NCBI GenBank assembly: GCA_020638495.1
Contig: JACKIN010000003.1
Location: 1-64,000 of the forward strand
Length of the DNA: 64,000 nt
Direction of reading: 5' to 3'
Origin: Geminicoccaceae bacterium
Lineage (GTDB): Bacteria; Pseudomonadota; Alphaproteobacteria; Geminicoccales; Geminicoccaceae
The notes beneath the pieces are model-generated. The model was given only the letters and a program-made list of their open reading frames with translations, searched no databases and was not told the DNA's origin. Positions 35,182 through 44,676 of this stretch are shown here, in pieces. Both the position numbers and the translations under genes were made by a program. Position 1 is the stretch's first letter; every line of letters begins with the position of its first letter.

Positions 35182-36071
35182 TTCGCCACGTCCGCGATGC
35201 CCACGCGAAAGACGCGCATCATGACGAAGATGAAGATGACGCAGGAGACGAGCAGGGTGAAGGCATAGGCCGCACCGCTGTTCCAGTCGCCGCCGTCGAA
35301 GAAGAGGCTGTAGATGACCTGGGTGAACCAGCGGGCATTGGTGCCGCCGGGCAGCGCCTCGAGCAGCTGCGGCACCGCCACCGTCCCGGCGGCGAGCATG
35401 AAGGTCATGATGCAGCCGACGGCAATGCCGGGCTTGGCGTGCGGGACGACGACCCGGGCATGGATGCGGGGCCAGGAGGCGCCGAGGTCGCGGGCCGCCT
35501 CGATCTGGTTGCGGTCGAGGCTCTCGATGGCGTTGTAGAGCGGGAAGACCATGAACAGGATGTAGGCATAGACCATGCCGACCATCACCGCCCCGACCCC
35601 ACCCATGTTGAGCGGCGCCTCGGTGAGGCCGAGGCCCATCAGCACCTGGTTCAGGAGGCCGTTGCGCGAGAGGATCAGGAACCAGGAGAAGGTGCGCAAA
35701 ATTTCGTTGACCCAGAAGGGCACGACGAGGCCGAGGACCAGGAGCGCCGCTGTCGGCCCCCGCGCCACCTGTGCCAGGTAGTAGGCGACGGGGTAGCAGA
35801 CGATGAGGGCGAGCACGGTGACCAGGGCCGCCGAGAAGATGGTGCGCAGGAAGATGCCGCGATGCGCATCGTTGGCGAAGAGGGTGGCGTAGTTGGCGAG
35901 GCTGCGGACATCAGCCGGCCCGCCCTGCTCGGGCACCGGCAGATGCGGGCGAAGCGACATGTCGACCATGAAGAGCTGCGGCAGGACGACGAGGAAGAGC
36001 ACCCACAAGATCACCGTGCCGAGCACGAGGGCACCGGCCGTGGCCCCGAGCCGGCGGAAGAGCTCAACCAT
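35178..36071 (-). CDS. PotB-like ABC transporter permease
   Basis: A 297-residue permease with six helices and an EAA loop reading EAARDLGASWPRIHARVVVP (about 195-214). It forms the heterodimeric channel with the downstream PotC-like protein. Its start overlaps the ATPase stop by 8 bp and its stop overlaps the PotC-like start by 4 bp. The long first periplasmic stretch after the first helix is usual for this subfamily. Confidence 0.92.
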   Translation of the reverse strand: MVELFRRLGATAGALVLGTVILWVLFLVVLPQLFMVDMSLRPHLPVPEQGGPADVRSLANYATLFANDAHRGIFLRTIFSAALVTVLALIVCYPVAYYLAQVARGPTAALLVLGLVVPFWVNEILRTFSWFLILSRNGLLNQVLMGLGLTEAPLNMGGVGAVMVGMVYAYILFMVFPLYNAIESLDRNQIEAARDLGASWPRIHARVVVPHAKPGIAVGCIMTFMLAAGTVAVPQLLEALPGGTNARWFTQVIYSLFFDGGDWNSGAAYAFTLLVSCVIFIFVMMRVFRVGIADVAK

Positions 36072-37152
36072 CGCCCGCCACCGGCAGGAGGAGTGCTGCC
36101 TCCGGCGGGAAGCCGATGGCGGCAGGCGTGCCGGCCTTCAGGCGCGGCAGGCTGCCATCATTGGCGAGCTGGGCCGTGACCTCCGTGCCGTCGGCAAGCC
36201 GGACCACGAGGCTGACGAAGGCCCCCTCGAAGTCGAGCCGCTCGACCGTGCCGGCGAGCCGGTTGCCCGGGGCGTCGCCGTCGAGCAGGCGACAGCGCTC
36301 GGGGCGCACGACGAGCTGGGCGGCGACACCGGTCCTGAGGCCGTGCGGGTTGCGGCCGGCAAGGCCGCCATGGGCGGTCTCGATCATCGCCTCATCACCC
36401 AGGGTTCCGGTGACCCGCCCGGCCAGCACATTGCTCTCGCCGACGAAGGTGGCGACGAAGGCCGAGGCCGGCTCGCGGTAGATGGCATCGGCGGTGCCGA
36501 CCTGCTCGATGCGCCCCTGGCTCATGACGGCGATGCGGTCGCTCATGGTGAGCGCCTCGCCCTGATCATGGGTGATGTAGACGAAGGTGACGCCGGTCTT
36601 CTGCTGGATGGTGCGAAGCTCGGCGCGCATCTTCTGCCGGAGCTTGAGGTCGAGGGCGGAGAGCGGCTCGTCGAGCAGCAGGACGGCGGGCTCCACCGCC
36701 AGCGCGCGGGCGATGGCGACGCGCTGGCGCTGGCCGCCGGAGAGGGCGGAGACCAGCTTCTCGCCCTGCCCTTCCAGGGCCACGAGCTCGAGCAGCTCGG
36801 CGGCGCGCCGCCGGCGCTCGGCCCTGGCGACGCCTCGCGCCTCGAGGCCGAAGGCGACGTTCTCCCAGACCTTCATCAATGGGAAGAGGGCGAGATTCTG
36901 GAAGATCAGAGCCGTCGGCCGGCGGTTCGGGCCGATGCCGGCCATGTCGGCGCCGCCGATCCTGATGGCGCCGCCGGTCGGCTCGTTGAAGCCCGAGATC
37001 AGGCGAAGAATGGTGGTCTTGCCGCAGCCCGAGGGGCCGAGGAAGGAGAAGAATTCGCCCGCCTCGATGTGCAGGTCGGCATTCCTGACGGCGACGAAAT
37101 CGCCGAACGCCATGCTCACCCGTTCGAGGGTGACGCTCTGTCCCGCCAGCAT
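36064..37152 (-). CDS. PotA-like ABC transporter ATPase
   Basis: A 362-residue ATP-binding subunit. Walker A is GPSGCGKTT, the signature ALSGGQRQRVAIARAL, Walker B VLLLDEPLSALD, and the switch histidine lies in THDQGEA. A C-terminal TOBE domain (about 280-360, LVVRPERCRLLDG) fits the polyamine/iron subgroup. It powers uptake of the ligand bound by the substrate-binding protein encoded just upstream. The ATG at 37152 lies 61 bases after that gene, behind a strong stem-loop. Confidence 0.94.
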   Translation of the reverse strand: MLAGQSVTLERVSMAFGDFVAVRNADLHIEAGEFFSFLGPSGCGKTTILRLISGFNEPTGGAIRIGGADMAGIGPNRRPTALIFQNLALFPLMKVWENVAFGLEARGVARAERRRRAAELLELVALEGQGEKLVSALSGGQRQRVAIARALAVEPAVLLLDEPLSALDLKLRQKMRAELRTIQQKTGVTFVYITHDQGEALTMSDRIAVMSQGRIEQVGTADAIYREPASAFVATFVGESNVLAGRVTGTLGDEAMIETAHGGLAGRNPHGLRTGVAAQLVVRPERCRLLDGDAPGNRLAGTVERLDFEGAFVSLVVRLADGTEVTAQLANDGSLPRLKAGTPAAIGFPPEAALLLPVAGDG

Positions 37153-37173
37153 CGGCAATTTTCCGGCTGTGCG

Positions 37174-37204
37174 GCCCGGCCGGCGAAGCGGTCGCCGGCC
37201 GGGC
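37174..37204 (-). other. Stem-loop between the binding-protein and ATPase genes
   Basis: Perfect 12-bp inverted repeat GCCCGGCCGGCG / CGCCGGCCGGGC with a seven-base loop, ten bases after the binding-protein stop. No T-run follows, so partial termination or mRNA stabilisation that raises binding-protein yield over the membrane subunits is likely, as known for other ABC importer operons. Confidence 0.75.
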
Positions 37205-37213
37205 GCGCGGGCC

Positions 37214-38386
37214 TCAGGCCGAGAGGAAGCGGTCGCGGAACTCGTTGCGGGCAGCGACGAACCAGGTGGGCTCGGCCGGATACCACCACAGGTTCTCGAT
37301 GGCGTTGCCCGGATAGGCCGCGGCGAAGTTGGCGGCGTAGTCCTCGCCGGCGAGCTCGGCCGCACCCTCGGTGCAGGAGTTGTAGCCCGAGAGACGCACA
37401 TGGATCGCCGCGTTATCGGGCTGGTAGTACCAGTTCATCCAGGCATAGGCCTGCTCGAGATTCTCGGCACCCGTCGGGATGCCCATCGAGTCCATCCAGG
37501 TAAGCGCCCCCTCCTTCGCCGCCAGATAGGTGTAGCGGCCGCCGGAATCGGTGCGCATCCGCATGGCGGGGCCGTCCCAGGTCTGACCGATGACGGCGCC
37601 GTTCTGCAGGAAGGCTGCCTCAGTCTCCTGGGCGTTCGACCAGAACTGGATGACCCGGTCCTTGCGTTCCACGGCATAGGCGAGGAGCTTCTCGTAGACC
37701 TCGCGCATCTTCGCCTCGTCGGTGTAGGTGACGCGCATTTGGTCGGACGGCACCTCACCGGTCGAATCCAGATAGAGGCCGATACCGAGCAGGGCCGAGT
37801 GTGCACGGCAGGTGACGAGACCCACCATCTCCGGTGTCCAGAGCGAGCCGTAGCCGAGCTCGCCATAGGTGGCCTGCATGGCGTCGGTGTCGATGCAGAG
37901 CGATTCGGTGCCCCAGTTGAAGGGCGTGGTGTAGCGCTTGCCGCCCTGCACGGCGCCGAGGCCCTCGGAGCTCGCCCACATCGAGGGAATGATGCCGGCG
38001 ACGTTTATCTGGCTCTCGTCGAGCGGCTGCAAGAGCTGCTGCTCGGTCCAGACCGGGGTGTAGGTGATGGACGGCATGACGACGTCGAAGCCGGTGCCGC
38101 CCGAAGCCCGCAGCCGGTTCAGGACCTCGTCGTTGGAGCCGTAGGTGGCGAGGTTGAGGGTGATGCCGGTCTGGCTCTCGAAGGACTCGATCATCTCCGG
38201 GTAGACGTAGTCGGACCAGCTGTAGAGATTGAGCTCGCCCGAGGACGACAAGGCGCGTCGGCTGATGATCGCCGGGGCCGCGATGCCGGCGCCGATGGCG
38301 GTAGTGGCCTGCAGGAAGCGCCGGCGCCTGATGGCGGGCGTGGCGCCGATCCGGATCTTGCTGGTTTCGGTCATGGTGGTCTCCAT
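37214..38386 (-). CDS. PotD/PotF-like periplasmic substrate-binding protein
   Basis: A 390-residue extracellular binding protein. The N terminus RRRRFLQATTAIGAGIAAPA (about 20-39) has a twin-arginine type signal. The mature part starts near ELNLYSWSDYVYPEMIESFE, the usual opening of polyamine-type binding proteins, and TGFDVVMPSI follows the hinge. It is the first gene of the importer operon; the order binding protein, ATPase, two permeases is standard. Two ATGs (38386, 38374) are possible. The ligand could be a polyamine or another small cation. Confidence 0.92.
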   Translation of the reverse strand: METTMTETSKIRIGATPAIRRRRFLQATTAIGAGIAAPAIISRRALSSSGELNLYSWSDYVYPEMIESFESQTGITLNLATYGSNDEVLNRLRASGGTGFDVVMPSITYTPVWTEQQLLQPLDESQINVAGIIPSMWASSEGLGAVQGGKRYTTPFNWGTESLCIDTDAMQATYGELGYGSLWTPEMVGLVTCRAHSALLGIGLYLDSTGEVPSDQMRVTYTDEAKMREVYEKLLAYAVERKDRVIQFWSNAQETEAAFLQNGAVIGQTWDGPAMRMRTDSGGRYTYLAAKEGALTWMDSMGIPTGAENLEQAYAWMNWYYQPDNAAIHVRLSGYNSCTEGAAELAGEDYAANFAAAYPGNAIENLWWYPAEPTWFVAARNEFRDRFLSA

Positions 38387-38509
38387 CCCTGATGATGCCC
38401 CGGCCGATCACCTGTGTCGGTCGCTGGCGTCGATCGCTGGCTACTGGCAGATGAGCGCGGTCGTTGAGCCGACCTCGTGACGATCGCGTGACAACCTATC
38501 AGAGCATGG

Positions 38510-40372
38510 TCAGAGCGGCCAGACCAGCAGGATCAGCGGCACCGCGACGGCGGTCACGACGACCTCGAGCGGCAGGCCGAGGCGCCAGTAGTCGCCGAAG
38601 CGGAATCCGCCGGGGCCGAGGATCAGCGTGTTGTTCTGGTGGCCGATGGGGGTGAGGAAGGCGCAGGAGGCGCCCACGGCAACGGCCATGAGGAAGCCGT
38701 CCGCATCGACACCGAGGCCCGCGGCCGTGCCGATGGCGATCGGGCACATCACCGCCGCGGTCGCCGCGTTGTTCATGAAGTCCGAGAGAAACATGGTGAC
38801 CACGAGGATCAGCACCAGCGCCACCACCGGCTGGCCCTGCGCCACGGTCTCGACCAGATGGCCGGCGAGCAGGTCGGCAGCACCCGTCTCGGCCATGGCC
38901 CCGGCGACCGGGATGAGGGCGGCGAGCAGCACGATCACCGGCCAGTCGATCGCCTGGTAGACGCTGCGCGGCGGCACCACATTGGTCAGCATCGCCGCCA
39001 GCACGCCGCCGGCGAAGGCGACCGCGGCCGGCAGCAGGCCGAAGGTCACGAGGATGACCGCACCCGCCATGATCGCCGCGGCCGTGGCGGCGCTCCGGGC
39101 ACTCGGCAGGCGCAGCGAGCGCTCGGCCAAGGGCACCAGGTTGAACTGGCTGGCGAAGTCACCGAGCGTATCCGTTGCACCTTGCAGCAGCAGGACATCG
39201 CCGACCCGCAGCGGCAGGTTGCGCAGCCGGCGCATGTTGCGCTCGCCGCGGCGTGACACGGCGAGCAGATTGATGCCCCAGCGTCGGCGCAGATGCAGGT
39301 CGGTGGCCGAGCGGCCGGTGATCGGTGAGGTCGGCAGGACGGCGAACTCCGCGAGCCGCGGCCGCTCCCCGTCGCCGTCGCTGCGTCCATCGCTCGCGGC
39401 CGGTGCTTCGGCCTCGTCCCCGGCATTGTCGGGCCCGCGCGAGCGAGTCTCCTCGAACTCGAGGTCGAGGGCGCTCAGCGCCTCGGCCAGGGGCTCGGGA
39501 TTGGCCTCGATGACCAGGACATCGCCCGCCTGAACCTGCCGATAAGGTTCGGGGGCGGCGAGGCGCACGTCGTTGCGTACCATGCCCAGCACCTGCGCAT
39601 CCGCTGCCTCGAGCTCATGCTCGATGTCGCGCAGGGTCCGGCCGACGGCCTTGCCGTTATCCTTGACCCTGACCTCGGAGAGATAGGCGGCGATGTCGAA
39701 GCCCTCGGTCGAACCGCGCGCCCGCACCGGCACGAGCCAGTGCCCGGCCAGCAGGATGAAGGCGATGCCGGCGATGGCAACCGCGGCACCGACCGGTGTG
39801 AAGTCGAACATCGAGAAGCCACCCTCGCCCAGCCGTGCGCGGAAGCCGGCGACGATCAGGTTGGGCGGCGTGCCGATCAGCGTGGTCATGCCGCCGAGGA
39901 TCGAGCCGAAGGCGAGCGGCATGAGCATCTGGCCGGGCTCGAGACCCATCTTCTGTGCCCGCTGGATGGCGAGCGGCATCAGCAAGGCCAGAGCGCCCAC
40001 ATTGTTCATGAAGGCCGAGAGGCAGGCGGCGGTGACGGTCAGCGTCGCGATCGTGGTGAAGCCACCGGCGCCGTTCGGCAGCACGGCCCGGGCGAGCCGG
40101 TCTACGGCCCCCGATTCGTGCAGACCGCGGCTCAGGACGAGCACGCAGGCAACGGTGATCACCGCCGGATGCCCGAAGCCCGAGAACGCATCGGCAGCCG
40201 GCAGCAGGCCGAGGACGACACAGGCGAGCAGCGCTGCCATGGCCACCATGTCGTGCCGCCAGCGGCCCCAGAGGAAGAGCGCCATGCTGGCCATCACGAT
40301 GGCGATGACGAGGCCCTGGTCGAGCGTCACGAGCGCTGCAACTCCATCCCGACTGGCCCGCGCCCTCTCCAT
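38510..40372 (-). CDS. SLC13-family permease with two RCK_C (TrkA-C) domains
   Basis: A 620-residue anion transporter of the CitT/SLC13 (DASS, ArsB-like) type. Membrane blocks at both ends flank a soluble middle (about residues 215-420) that contains two TrkA-C-like domains (QVQAGDVLVIEANPEPLAEAL and LPLRVGDVLLLQGA). Transport motifs include FMNNVGALALLMPLA and, in the second half, DFMNNAATAAVMCPIAIG, plus GTPPNLIVAG. These are the paired asparagine loops that bind the anion and Na+. Sulfate or dicarboxylates are usual substrates; which one is unknown. The ATG at 40372 is used, though a start nearer the first helix is possible. Confidence 0.9.
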   Translation of the reverse strand: MERARASRDGVAALVTLDQGLVIAIVMASMALFLWGRWRHDMVAMAALLACVVLGLLPAADAFSGFGHPAVITVACVLVLSRGLHESGAVDRLARAVLPNGAGGFTTIATLTVTAACLSAFMNNVGALALLMPLAIQRAQKMGLEPGQMLMPLAFGSILGGMTTLIGTPPNLIVAGFRARLGEGGFSMFDFTPVGAAVAIAGIAFILLAGHWLVPVRARGSTEGFDIAAYLSEVRVKDNGKAVGRTLRDIEHELEAADAQVLGMVRNDVRLAAPEPYRQVQAGDVLVIEANPEPLAEALSALDLEFEETRSRGPDNAGDEAEAPAASDGRSDGDGERPRLAEFAVLPTSPITGRSATDLHLRRRWGINLLAVSRRGERNMRRLRNLPLRVGDVLLLQGATDTLGDFASQFNLVPLAERSLRLPSARSAATAAAIMAGAVILVTFGLLPAAVAFAGGVLAAMLTNVVPPRSVYQAIDWPVIVLLAALIPVAGAMAETGAADLLAGHLVETVAQGQPVVALVLILVVTMFLSDFMNNAATAAVMCPIAIGTAAGLGVDADGFLMAVAVGASCAFLTPIGHQNNTLILGPGGFRFGDYWRLGLPLEVVVTAVAVPLILLVWPL

Positions 40373-40521
40373 GCCCGTCCCGACACAGTCGAGGAACGGG
40401 ACCGCCAGAGCAAGCGCTCACCGGTTCGTGTCGATGGCCAGGCTGGCATGGCGCCGATCGTACCGCTATGTGCAACGCCTGCAGCGGCCTGTGGTCGCTC
40501 TCGGAATGGAGAACCAGTACT

Positions 40522-41280
40522 ATGATACGCATGATCGGGGTATTTCCCCGCCCGCTCGGCCTCGCCGCACTGGCATTCGCTTTGGTGCTCCCGCTTCTCC
40601 CGGCCCGCGCGGCGGACGAGCTGCCGCAGGCGGAAGTGGAGCGGATCGTGCGCGAGTACCTGCTGCGCGAGCCGGAAGTCATCATGCAGGCGATCGAGGA
40701 GCTGCAGCGGCGGCGCGACCTGGCCGCCAGCCAGCAGCAGCGGGACCAGATCGCCGCCAACCGGCAGATGTTGGTCGCCGATTCGCGCGACCCGGCGATC
40801 GGCAATCCCGATGGCGACGTGACGCTGGTCGAGTTCTTCGACTATCGCTGCGGTTATTGCCGGGCGATGGTCGACTCGATCAACGAGCTGGTCGCGTCCG
40901 ATCCCGATGTGCGCGTGGTGATGAAGGAGTTCCCGATCCTCGGCCCCGAGTCGCTGCTCGCCGCCAAGGCTGCGCTCGCCGCCGACCGGCAGGGCGCCTA
41001 TGCCGCCATGCATTTCGCGCTGATGGCCGAGGACCGGATCGACGAGGCGGCGATCCGCCGGCTCGCGGCGGCGAACGACCTCGATGTCGACCGGCTCATG
41101 GCCGACATGGAAAGCGAGCCCGTCCGCGCTCATATCCAGGACAATATCCGCCTCGCCCAATCGCTCGGCATCAGCGGCACGCCGAGCTTCGTCGTCGGCG
41201 AGACGCTGCTGCCCGGCGCCGTGCCGCTCGCGGCTCTCAACGAGCACATCGGCGCCGAACGGTCAGCCGCGGGCGGCTGA
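40522..41280 (+). CDS. DsbA-family thiol:disulfide oxidoreductase, periplasmic
   Basis: A 252-residue protein with a signal peptide (cleavage after LPARA, about residue 30) and a charged helical N-terminal region typical of the Com1/DsbA-like (copper-sensitivity suppressor ScsC-like) type. The thioredoxin fold has FFDYRCGYCRAM with active-site C110-G-Y-C113 and the cis-proline loop GISGTPSFVVG. It probably oxidises or isomerises envelope disulfides. It stands alone, divergent from the SLC13 gene and convergent with the long OmpA-like gene. Confidence 0.9.
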   Translation: MIRMIGVFPRPLGLAALAFALVLPLLPARAADELPQAEVERIVREYLLREPEVIMQAIEELQRRRDLAASQQQRDQIAANRQMLVADSRDPAIGNPDGDVTLVEFFDYRCGYCRAMVDSINELVASDPDVRVVMKEFPILGPESLLAAKAALAADRQGAYAAMHFALMAEDRIDEAAIRRLAAANDLDVDRLMADMESEPVRAHIQDNIRLAQSLGISGTPSFVVGETLLPGAVPLAALNEHIGAERSAAGG

Positions 41281-41329
41281 ATCTCGCGCATGCCCATCCC
41301 ATCGCCGAACGGCCCGCCCGAGGGGTCCT

Positions 41330-44134
41330 TCAGCGCAGGGTGAGCTTGAGCTCGATGCGCCGGTTCCGGCTGCGCGCCTCCTCGCTCGTGCCCGCGACCA
41401 GAGGCTGGGTGTCGGCGAAGCCGGCGGCGATCAGCCGGTCCTCCGGCAGACCCCAATCGACCAGATACTCGGCGACCGAGCTCGCCCGCGCCGCGGACAG
41501 CTCCCAGTTCGAGCGGAACCGTCCACTGCGGATTGGCAGGTCGTCGGTGTGACCGTCGATGCGCAGCATCCAGGGCAGGTCGTCGGGCAAGGCGTCGACC
41601 AGCTGCTTGAGCTCGAGGGCGATCTGGTTCAGCGCGGCCCGCCCCTGCGGCGTCAGCTCGGCTTCGGCCGAGGGGAAGAGGAGCCCTGCGGTGAAGGCCA
41701 CGTTGCGCCCGCTGAGCAGCGCCACGTCGTCGCCGCCGCCAGTCGCCGCCAGCAGCTCGGACGAGAGGCTCATCTCGCGCTCGACGGCGCCCTCGGCCGC
41801 CGCCCGGGTCACGGGAACGGGCCGCAGGCTCGAGCCGAGCTGCGCGCCGATCTGCTCGAGCCGCCGGCTCGCTTCCGCCTCGCGCTCCGCCTCGAGCGCT
41901 GCGAGCGCCGCCTCGCGCTCGGCGAGCAGGTCCGCCTGCGCTTGCGTCCTGGCCCGCAGCTCGGCGAGCTCCGCCGCCTGCGCCGCCAGACGGTCGCTGG
42001 TCGCCTCGTCGAGATCGATGATCGCATGGATCGGCCGCGCACCCTCGTCGGCGATCAGCGGCACCGACGCCACCGTCGCCTGCAGCTCGCCCTCGAGCGC
42101 CGCGCCGCGCGCTTCGGCCGCAGCCAGGCGCTCCTCCAGATCGTCGCGTGCCGCCTGCAGGCCGCTCCGCGACCAGTCCGCCAGCTCAAGCCGCCGCTGC
42201 AGCTCGGCCAGCTCGACGCCGCGTGAGGCAAGGGCCGCGGCATCCGCTTCGCGGCGGCTCTCGGCTTCGGCCAGCGCCGCCTCGGCGGCCGCCAGCTCGG
42301 CCTGGAGCGCCGACACTGCCTCACTCTCGCCCGCCTCGCCGGCGATCAGGGCATCCTCTGCCGCGGCCAGCCGGCTTTCGAGATCGTCGCGCACCGCCTG
42401 CAGACCGGCGGCCGTCCGCTCGGCGAGCTGCAGCTGCCGCTCGAGCTCCACGAGCTCGGCGGACTGCGCCTCGAGCACGGCGACTTCAGCCACCCGCCGG
42501 TCCTCGAGCTCGTCCAGTGCGGCGGTCGATGCCGCCAGCTCCCGCTCGCGTTCGGCCAGCGTCGCCCGCAGTGCCGCCACCCTCTCACTCTCGGTCGCCT
42601 CGGTGGCGATCAGCGCGTCCTCGGTCTCGGCCAGACGCTGCTCGAGACCGTCGCGCACCGCCTGCAGGCCGGCTGTCGTCCGCTCGGCCAGCTCCAGCTG
42701 CCGCTCCAGCTCGACCAGCTCCTCGCCGCGTGAGGCGAGCGCCGCGGCATCCGCCTCACGCCGGCTCTCCAGCTCCGCCAGAGCCGCGTCGCGCGCCGCC
42801 AGCTCTTCTTTGGCGGTGGTCTCGGTGGCGATCAGCGCGTCCTCGGTCTCGGCCAGACGCTGCTCGAGATCGTCGCGCACCGCCTGCAGGCCGGCTGTCG
42901 TCCGCTCGGCCAGCTCCAGCTGCCGCTGCAGCTCCGCCAGCTCCTCGCCGCGCGAGGCGAGCGCCGCCGCATCCGCCTCGCGTCGGCTCTCCAGCTCTGC
43001 CAGAGCCGCGTCGCGCGCCGCCAGCTCCTCCCTGGCGGTGGTCTCTGTGGCGACCAGCGCTTCCTCCGTTTCGGCCAAGCGCTGCTTGAGACCGTCGCGC
43101 ACGGCCTGCAGCTCGACGGCCGTCCGCTCGGACTGTTGCAGCTGCCGCTCCAGCTCGGCGAGTTGCCGACCGCGAGAGGCGAGCGCCGCCGCATTCGCCT
43201 CGCGCCGGCTCTCCAGCTCCGCGAGGGCCGCCTCGTGGGCCGACTGCTCTTCCCTGGCGGCGGTCTCGGTGGCAAGCAGCGCGTCCTCGGTTTCGGCCAG
43301 ACGCTGATCCAGATCATCCCGCACCACCTGCAGGCCGGCCGCCGTCCGCTCGGATAGCTGCAGCTGCCGCTCCAGCTCGGCGATCCGCTCATCGACCGCA
43401 ACCGCATCGCGCGCCCGCGCCTCGGCGAGCTCCTGCTCCAAGGCCGCCATCTTGCTGCCCGCCGTGGCGAGCTGCGCCACCAGGGATTCTCGGACCGTGC
43501 CCTGCTCGGTGCCGAGCGCCTGCAGCCGCGCCTCGGCCTCGGCCCGCGCATCGTCGGCAGCGTCCAGCGCCGCCTGCCGCTCGCTCGCGATGTCGCTGAG
43601 CGCGTCACGCTCGCGCTCGACCAGTGCTGCCCGGCGCTGCAGCTCGGCCTGCTCGGCCCGCAGAGCGTCGACTTTGGCGCCGGCCTGCGCCAGACGCTCG
43701 TCGGCGGCAGCGGTCGCCGCCGCCAGTTCGGCCGCGAGTTGATCACGCTCGACGGTGAGCGTCGCCACGGCCTCGCTCGTCGCCGCCAGCTCGCTCTCGG
43801 CGGCTGCGAGCGCCGCCGCAGCGGCGTCACGCTCCTCACCTGTGGCGGCCAGCTCGGCCGGCAGCGGCCGCAAGGTCTGCAGCTCGTTGCCGAGCTCTTC
43901 CAGCCGGGTCAGCCTGGCTATCGAGCCGGCACCTGGCTCTGCCGGCATGTCGAGCGCCGTCAGTGTCCGGTCGACGCCTTCCTCGACCGTGCCGATCCGA
44001 TCATAGGCATACCAACCAACGCCGAGGGCGGCCGCGATCGGGATCAGCGTGAAGCCCGCCGTGCGCCGGCGCTTGTCGCTTTCCCACTGGCGCAGATGCG
44101 CCTCGAGCTCGGAGATCCTGTTCGCCATCGCCAC
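41330..44134 (-). CDS. Giant coiled-coil protein with C-terminal OmpA-like peptidoglycan-binding domain
   Basis: A 934-residue protein. One N-terminal membrane helix (about 26-44, GFTLIPIAAALGVGWYAYD) follows a short cytosolic part. A very long alpha-helical coiled coil (about 75-790) contains six related 74-88-residue repeats (251-684). The C-terminal OmpA-like domain has LRIDGHTDDLPI, NWELSAARASSVAEYL and SRNRRIELKL. It lacks an aspartate at the membrane helix, so it is not itself a proton-conducting MotB. It would span the periplasm and grip peptidoglycan. It is the last of four same-strand genes with the motor pair. Confidence 0.85.
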   Translation of the reverse strand: MAMANRISELEAHLRQWESDKRRRTAGFTLIPIAAALGVGWYAYDRIGTVEEGVDRTLTALDMPAEPGAGSIARLTRLEELGNELQTLRPLPAELAATGEERDAAAAALAAAESELAATSEAVATLTVERDQLAAELAAATAAADERLAQAGAKVDALRAEQAELQRRAALVERERDALSDIASERQAALDAADDARAEAEARLQALGTEQGTVRESLVAQLATAGSKMAALEQELAEARARDAVAVDERIAELERQLQLSERTAAGLQVVRDDLDQRLAETEDALLATETAAREEQSAHEAALAELESRREANAAALASRGRQLAELERQLQQSERTAVELQAVRDGLKQRLAETEEALVATETTAREELAARDAALAELESRREADAAALASRGEELAELQRQLELAERTTAGLQAVRDDLEQRLAETEDALIATETTAKEELAARDAALAELESRREADAAALASRGEELVELERQLELAERTTAGLQAVRDGLEQRLAETEDALIATEATESERVAALRATLAERERELAASTAALDELEDRRVAEVAVLEAQSAELVELERQLQLAERTAAGLQAVRDDLESRLAAAEDALIAGEAGESEAVSALQAELAAAEAALAEAESRREADAAALASRGVELAELQRRLELADWSRSGLQAARDDLEERLAAAEARGAALEGELQATVASVPLIADEGARPIHAIIDLDEATSDRLAAQAAELAELRARTQAQADLLAEREAALAALEAEREAEASRRLEQIGAQLGSSLRPVPVTRAAAEGAVEREMSLSSELLAATGGGDDVALLSGRNVAFTAGLLFPSAEAELTPQGRAALNQIALELKQLVDALPDDLPWMLRIDGHTDDLPIRSGRFRSNWELSAARASSVAEYLVDWGLPEDRLIAAGFADTQPLVAGTSEEARSRNRRIELKLTLR
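42083..43384 (-). repeat. Six tandem coding repeats of about 222-264 bp
   Basis: Within the coiled-coil gene, six units start at residues 251, 325, 399, 473, 561 and 642. Each begins with an L/I-A/V-E-L-x-R-x-L block, then GLQAVRDDLEQRLAETEDAL or a close variant. Units 1-3 are exactly 74 residues, units 4 and 5 are 88 and 81, and unit 6 is partial. Units 2-4 are nearly identical at DNA level over long stretches, a sign of recent duplication. Confidence 0.85.
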
Positions 44135-44149
44135 CCCGCAGCAAGACCT

Positions 44150-44557
44150 TCAACGTTTGTCGTAGAGCTTCCACAAGAGCCCGAGGAAACGCTCGCGCTC
44201 CTGCTCCGGCTCGGCGCTTGCGCCCTCGAGCTCGCGCCACTCGTCGTGCAGCACCTGCAGGCCGTCGATCCGCTCCTGGCGCTCGACCCCGTCACGATAG
44301 GGAAAGACCGAGACCGCCGCCGTCACCACACCGACGACCAGCGCCGGCACCTGCGGCAGCATGCCGAGGAGGCCGAGTCCGACCACCAGCAGGCCGATCA
44401 CGAGCAGGAGCGCGGCCGCCACCCGGTACTGCCGCAGGGCACCGCGATGCACCGCCATCATGCTGTCGAACGGAATTGGTTGGCCGGCGCCGAGCACCGG
44501 CTGGCCCGCGGCGCCGGGCGCCGCGGCCAAGAGGTCACCCGATGCGCGCGTCAACAA
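44150..44557 (-). CDS. Small two-helix membrane protein of the motor cluster
   Basis: A 135-residue protein not recognised as any family. Two adjacent hydrophobic helices (about 47-64 and 69-86) are followed by a charged, acidic helix (ERQERIDGLQVLHDEWRELEG and on). It starts with tandem TTG codons behind GGGGAGGG; ATGs at 44461/44458 are alternatives. It lies between the MotB-like and the giant coiled-coil genes, 15 bp before the latter, so it is likely part of the same complex or a regulator of it. Confidence 0.6.
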   Translation of the reverse strand: MLTRASGDLLAAAPGAAGQPVLGAGQPIPFDSMMAVHRGALRQYRVAAALLLVIGLLVVGLGLLGMLPQVPALVVGVVTAAVSVFPYRDGVERQERIDGLQVLHDEWRELEGASAEPEQERERFLGLLWKLYDKR

Positions 44558-44676
44558 GCCCTCCCCGCCTTTTTTGGACCGTCACCGGTGGTCGACCACT
44601 CCTTTGAGCATCCCGGCCTGACGCAGTCTTGCCGGATCGGGCGGGAAAAGCAATCGCAGCGGACCGCGACCGCCGG

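Noticed and set aside
41559..43307. 582-codon serine/arginine-rich plus-strand frame
   Set aside because: Mirror of the repetitive coiled-coil gene; its serine periodicity is the complement of the E/L/R codons.
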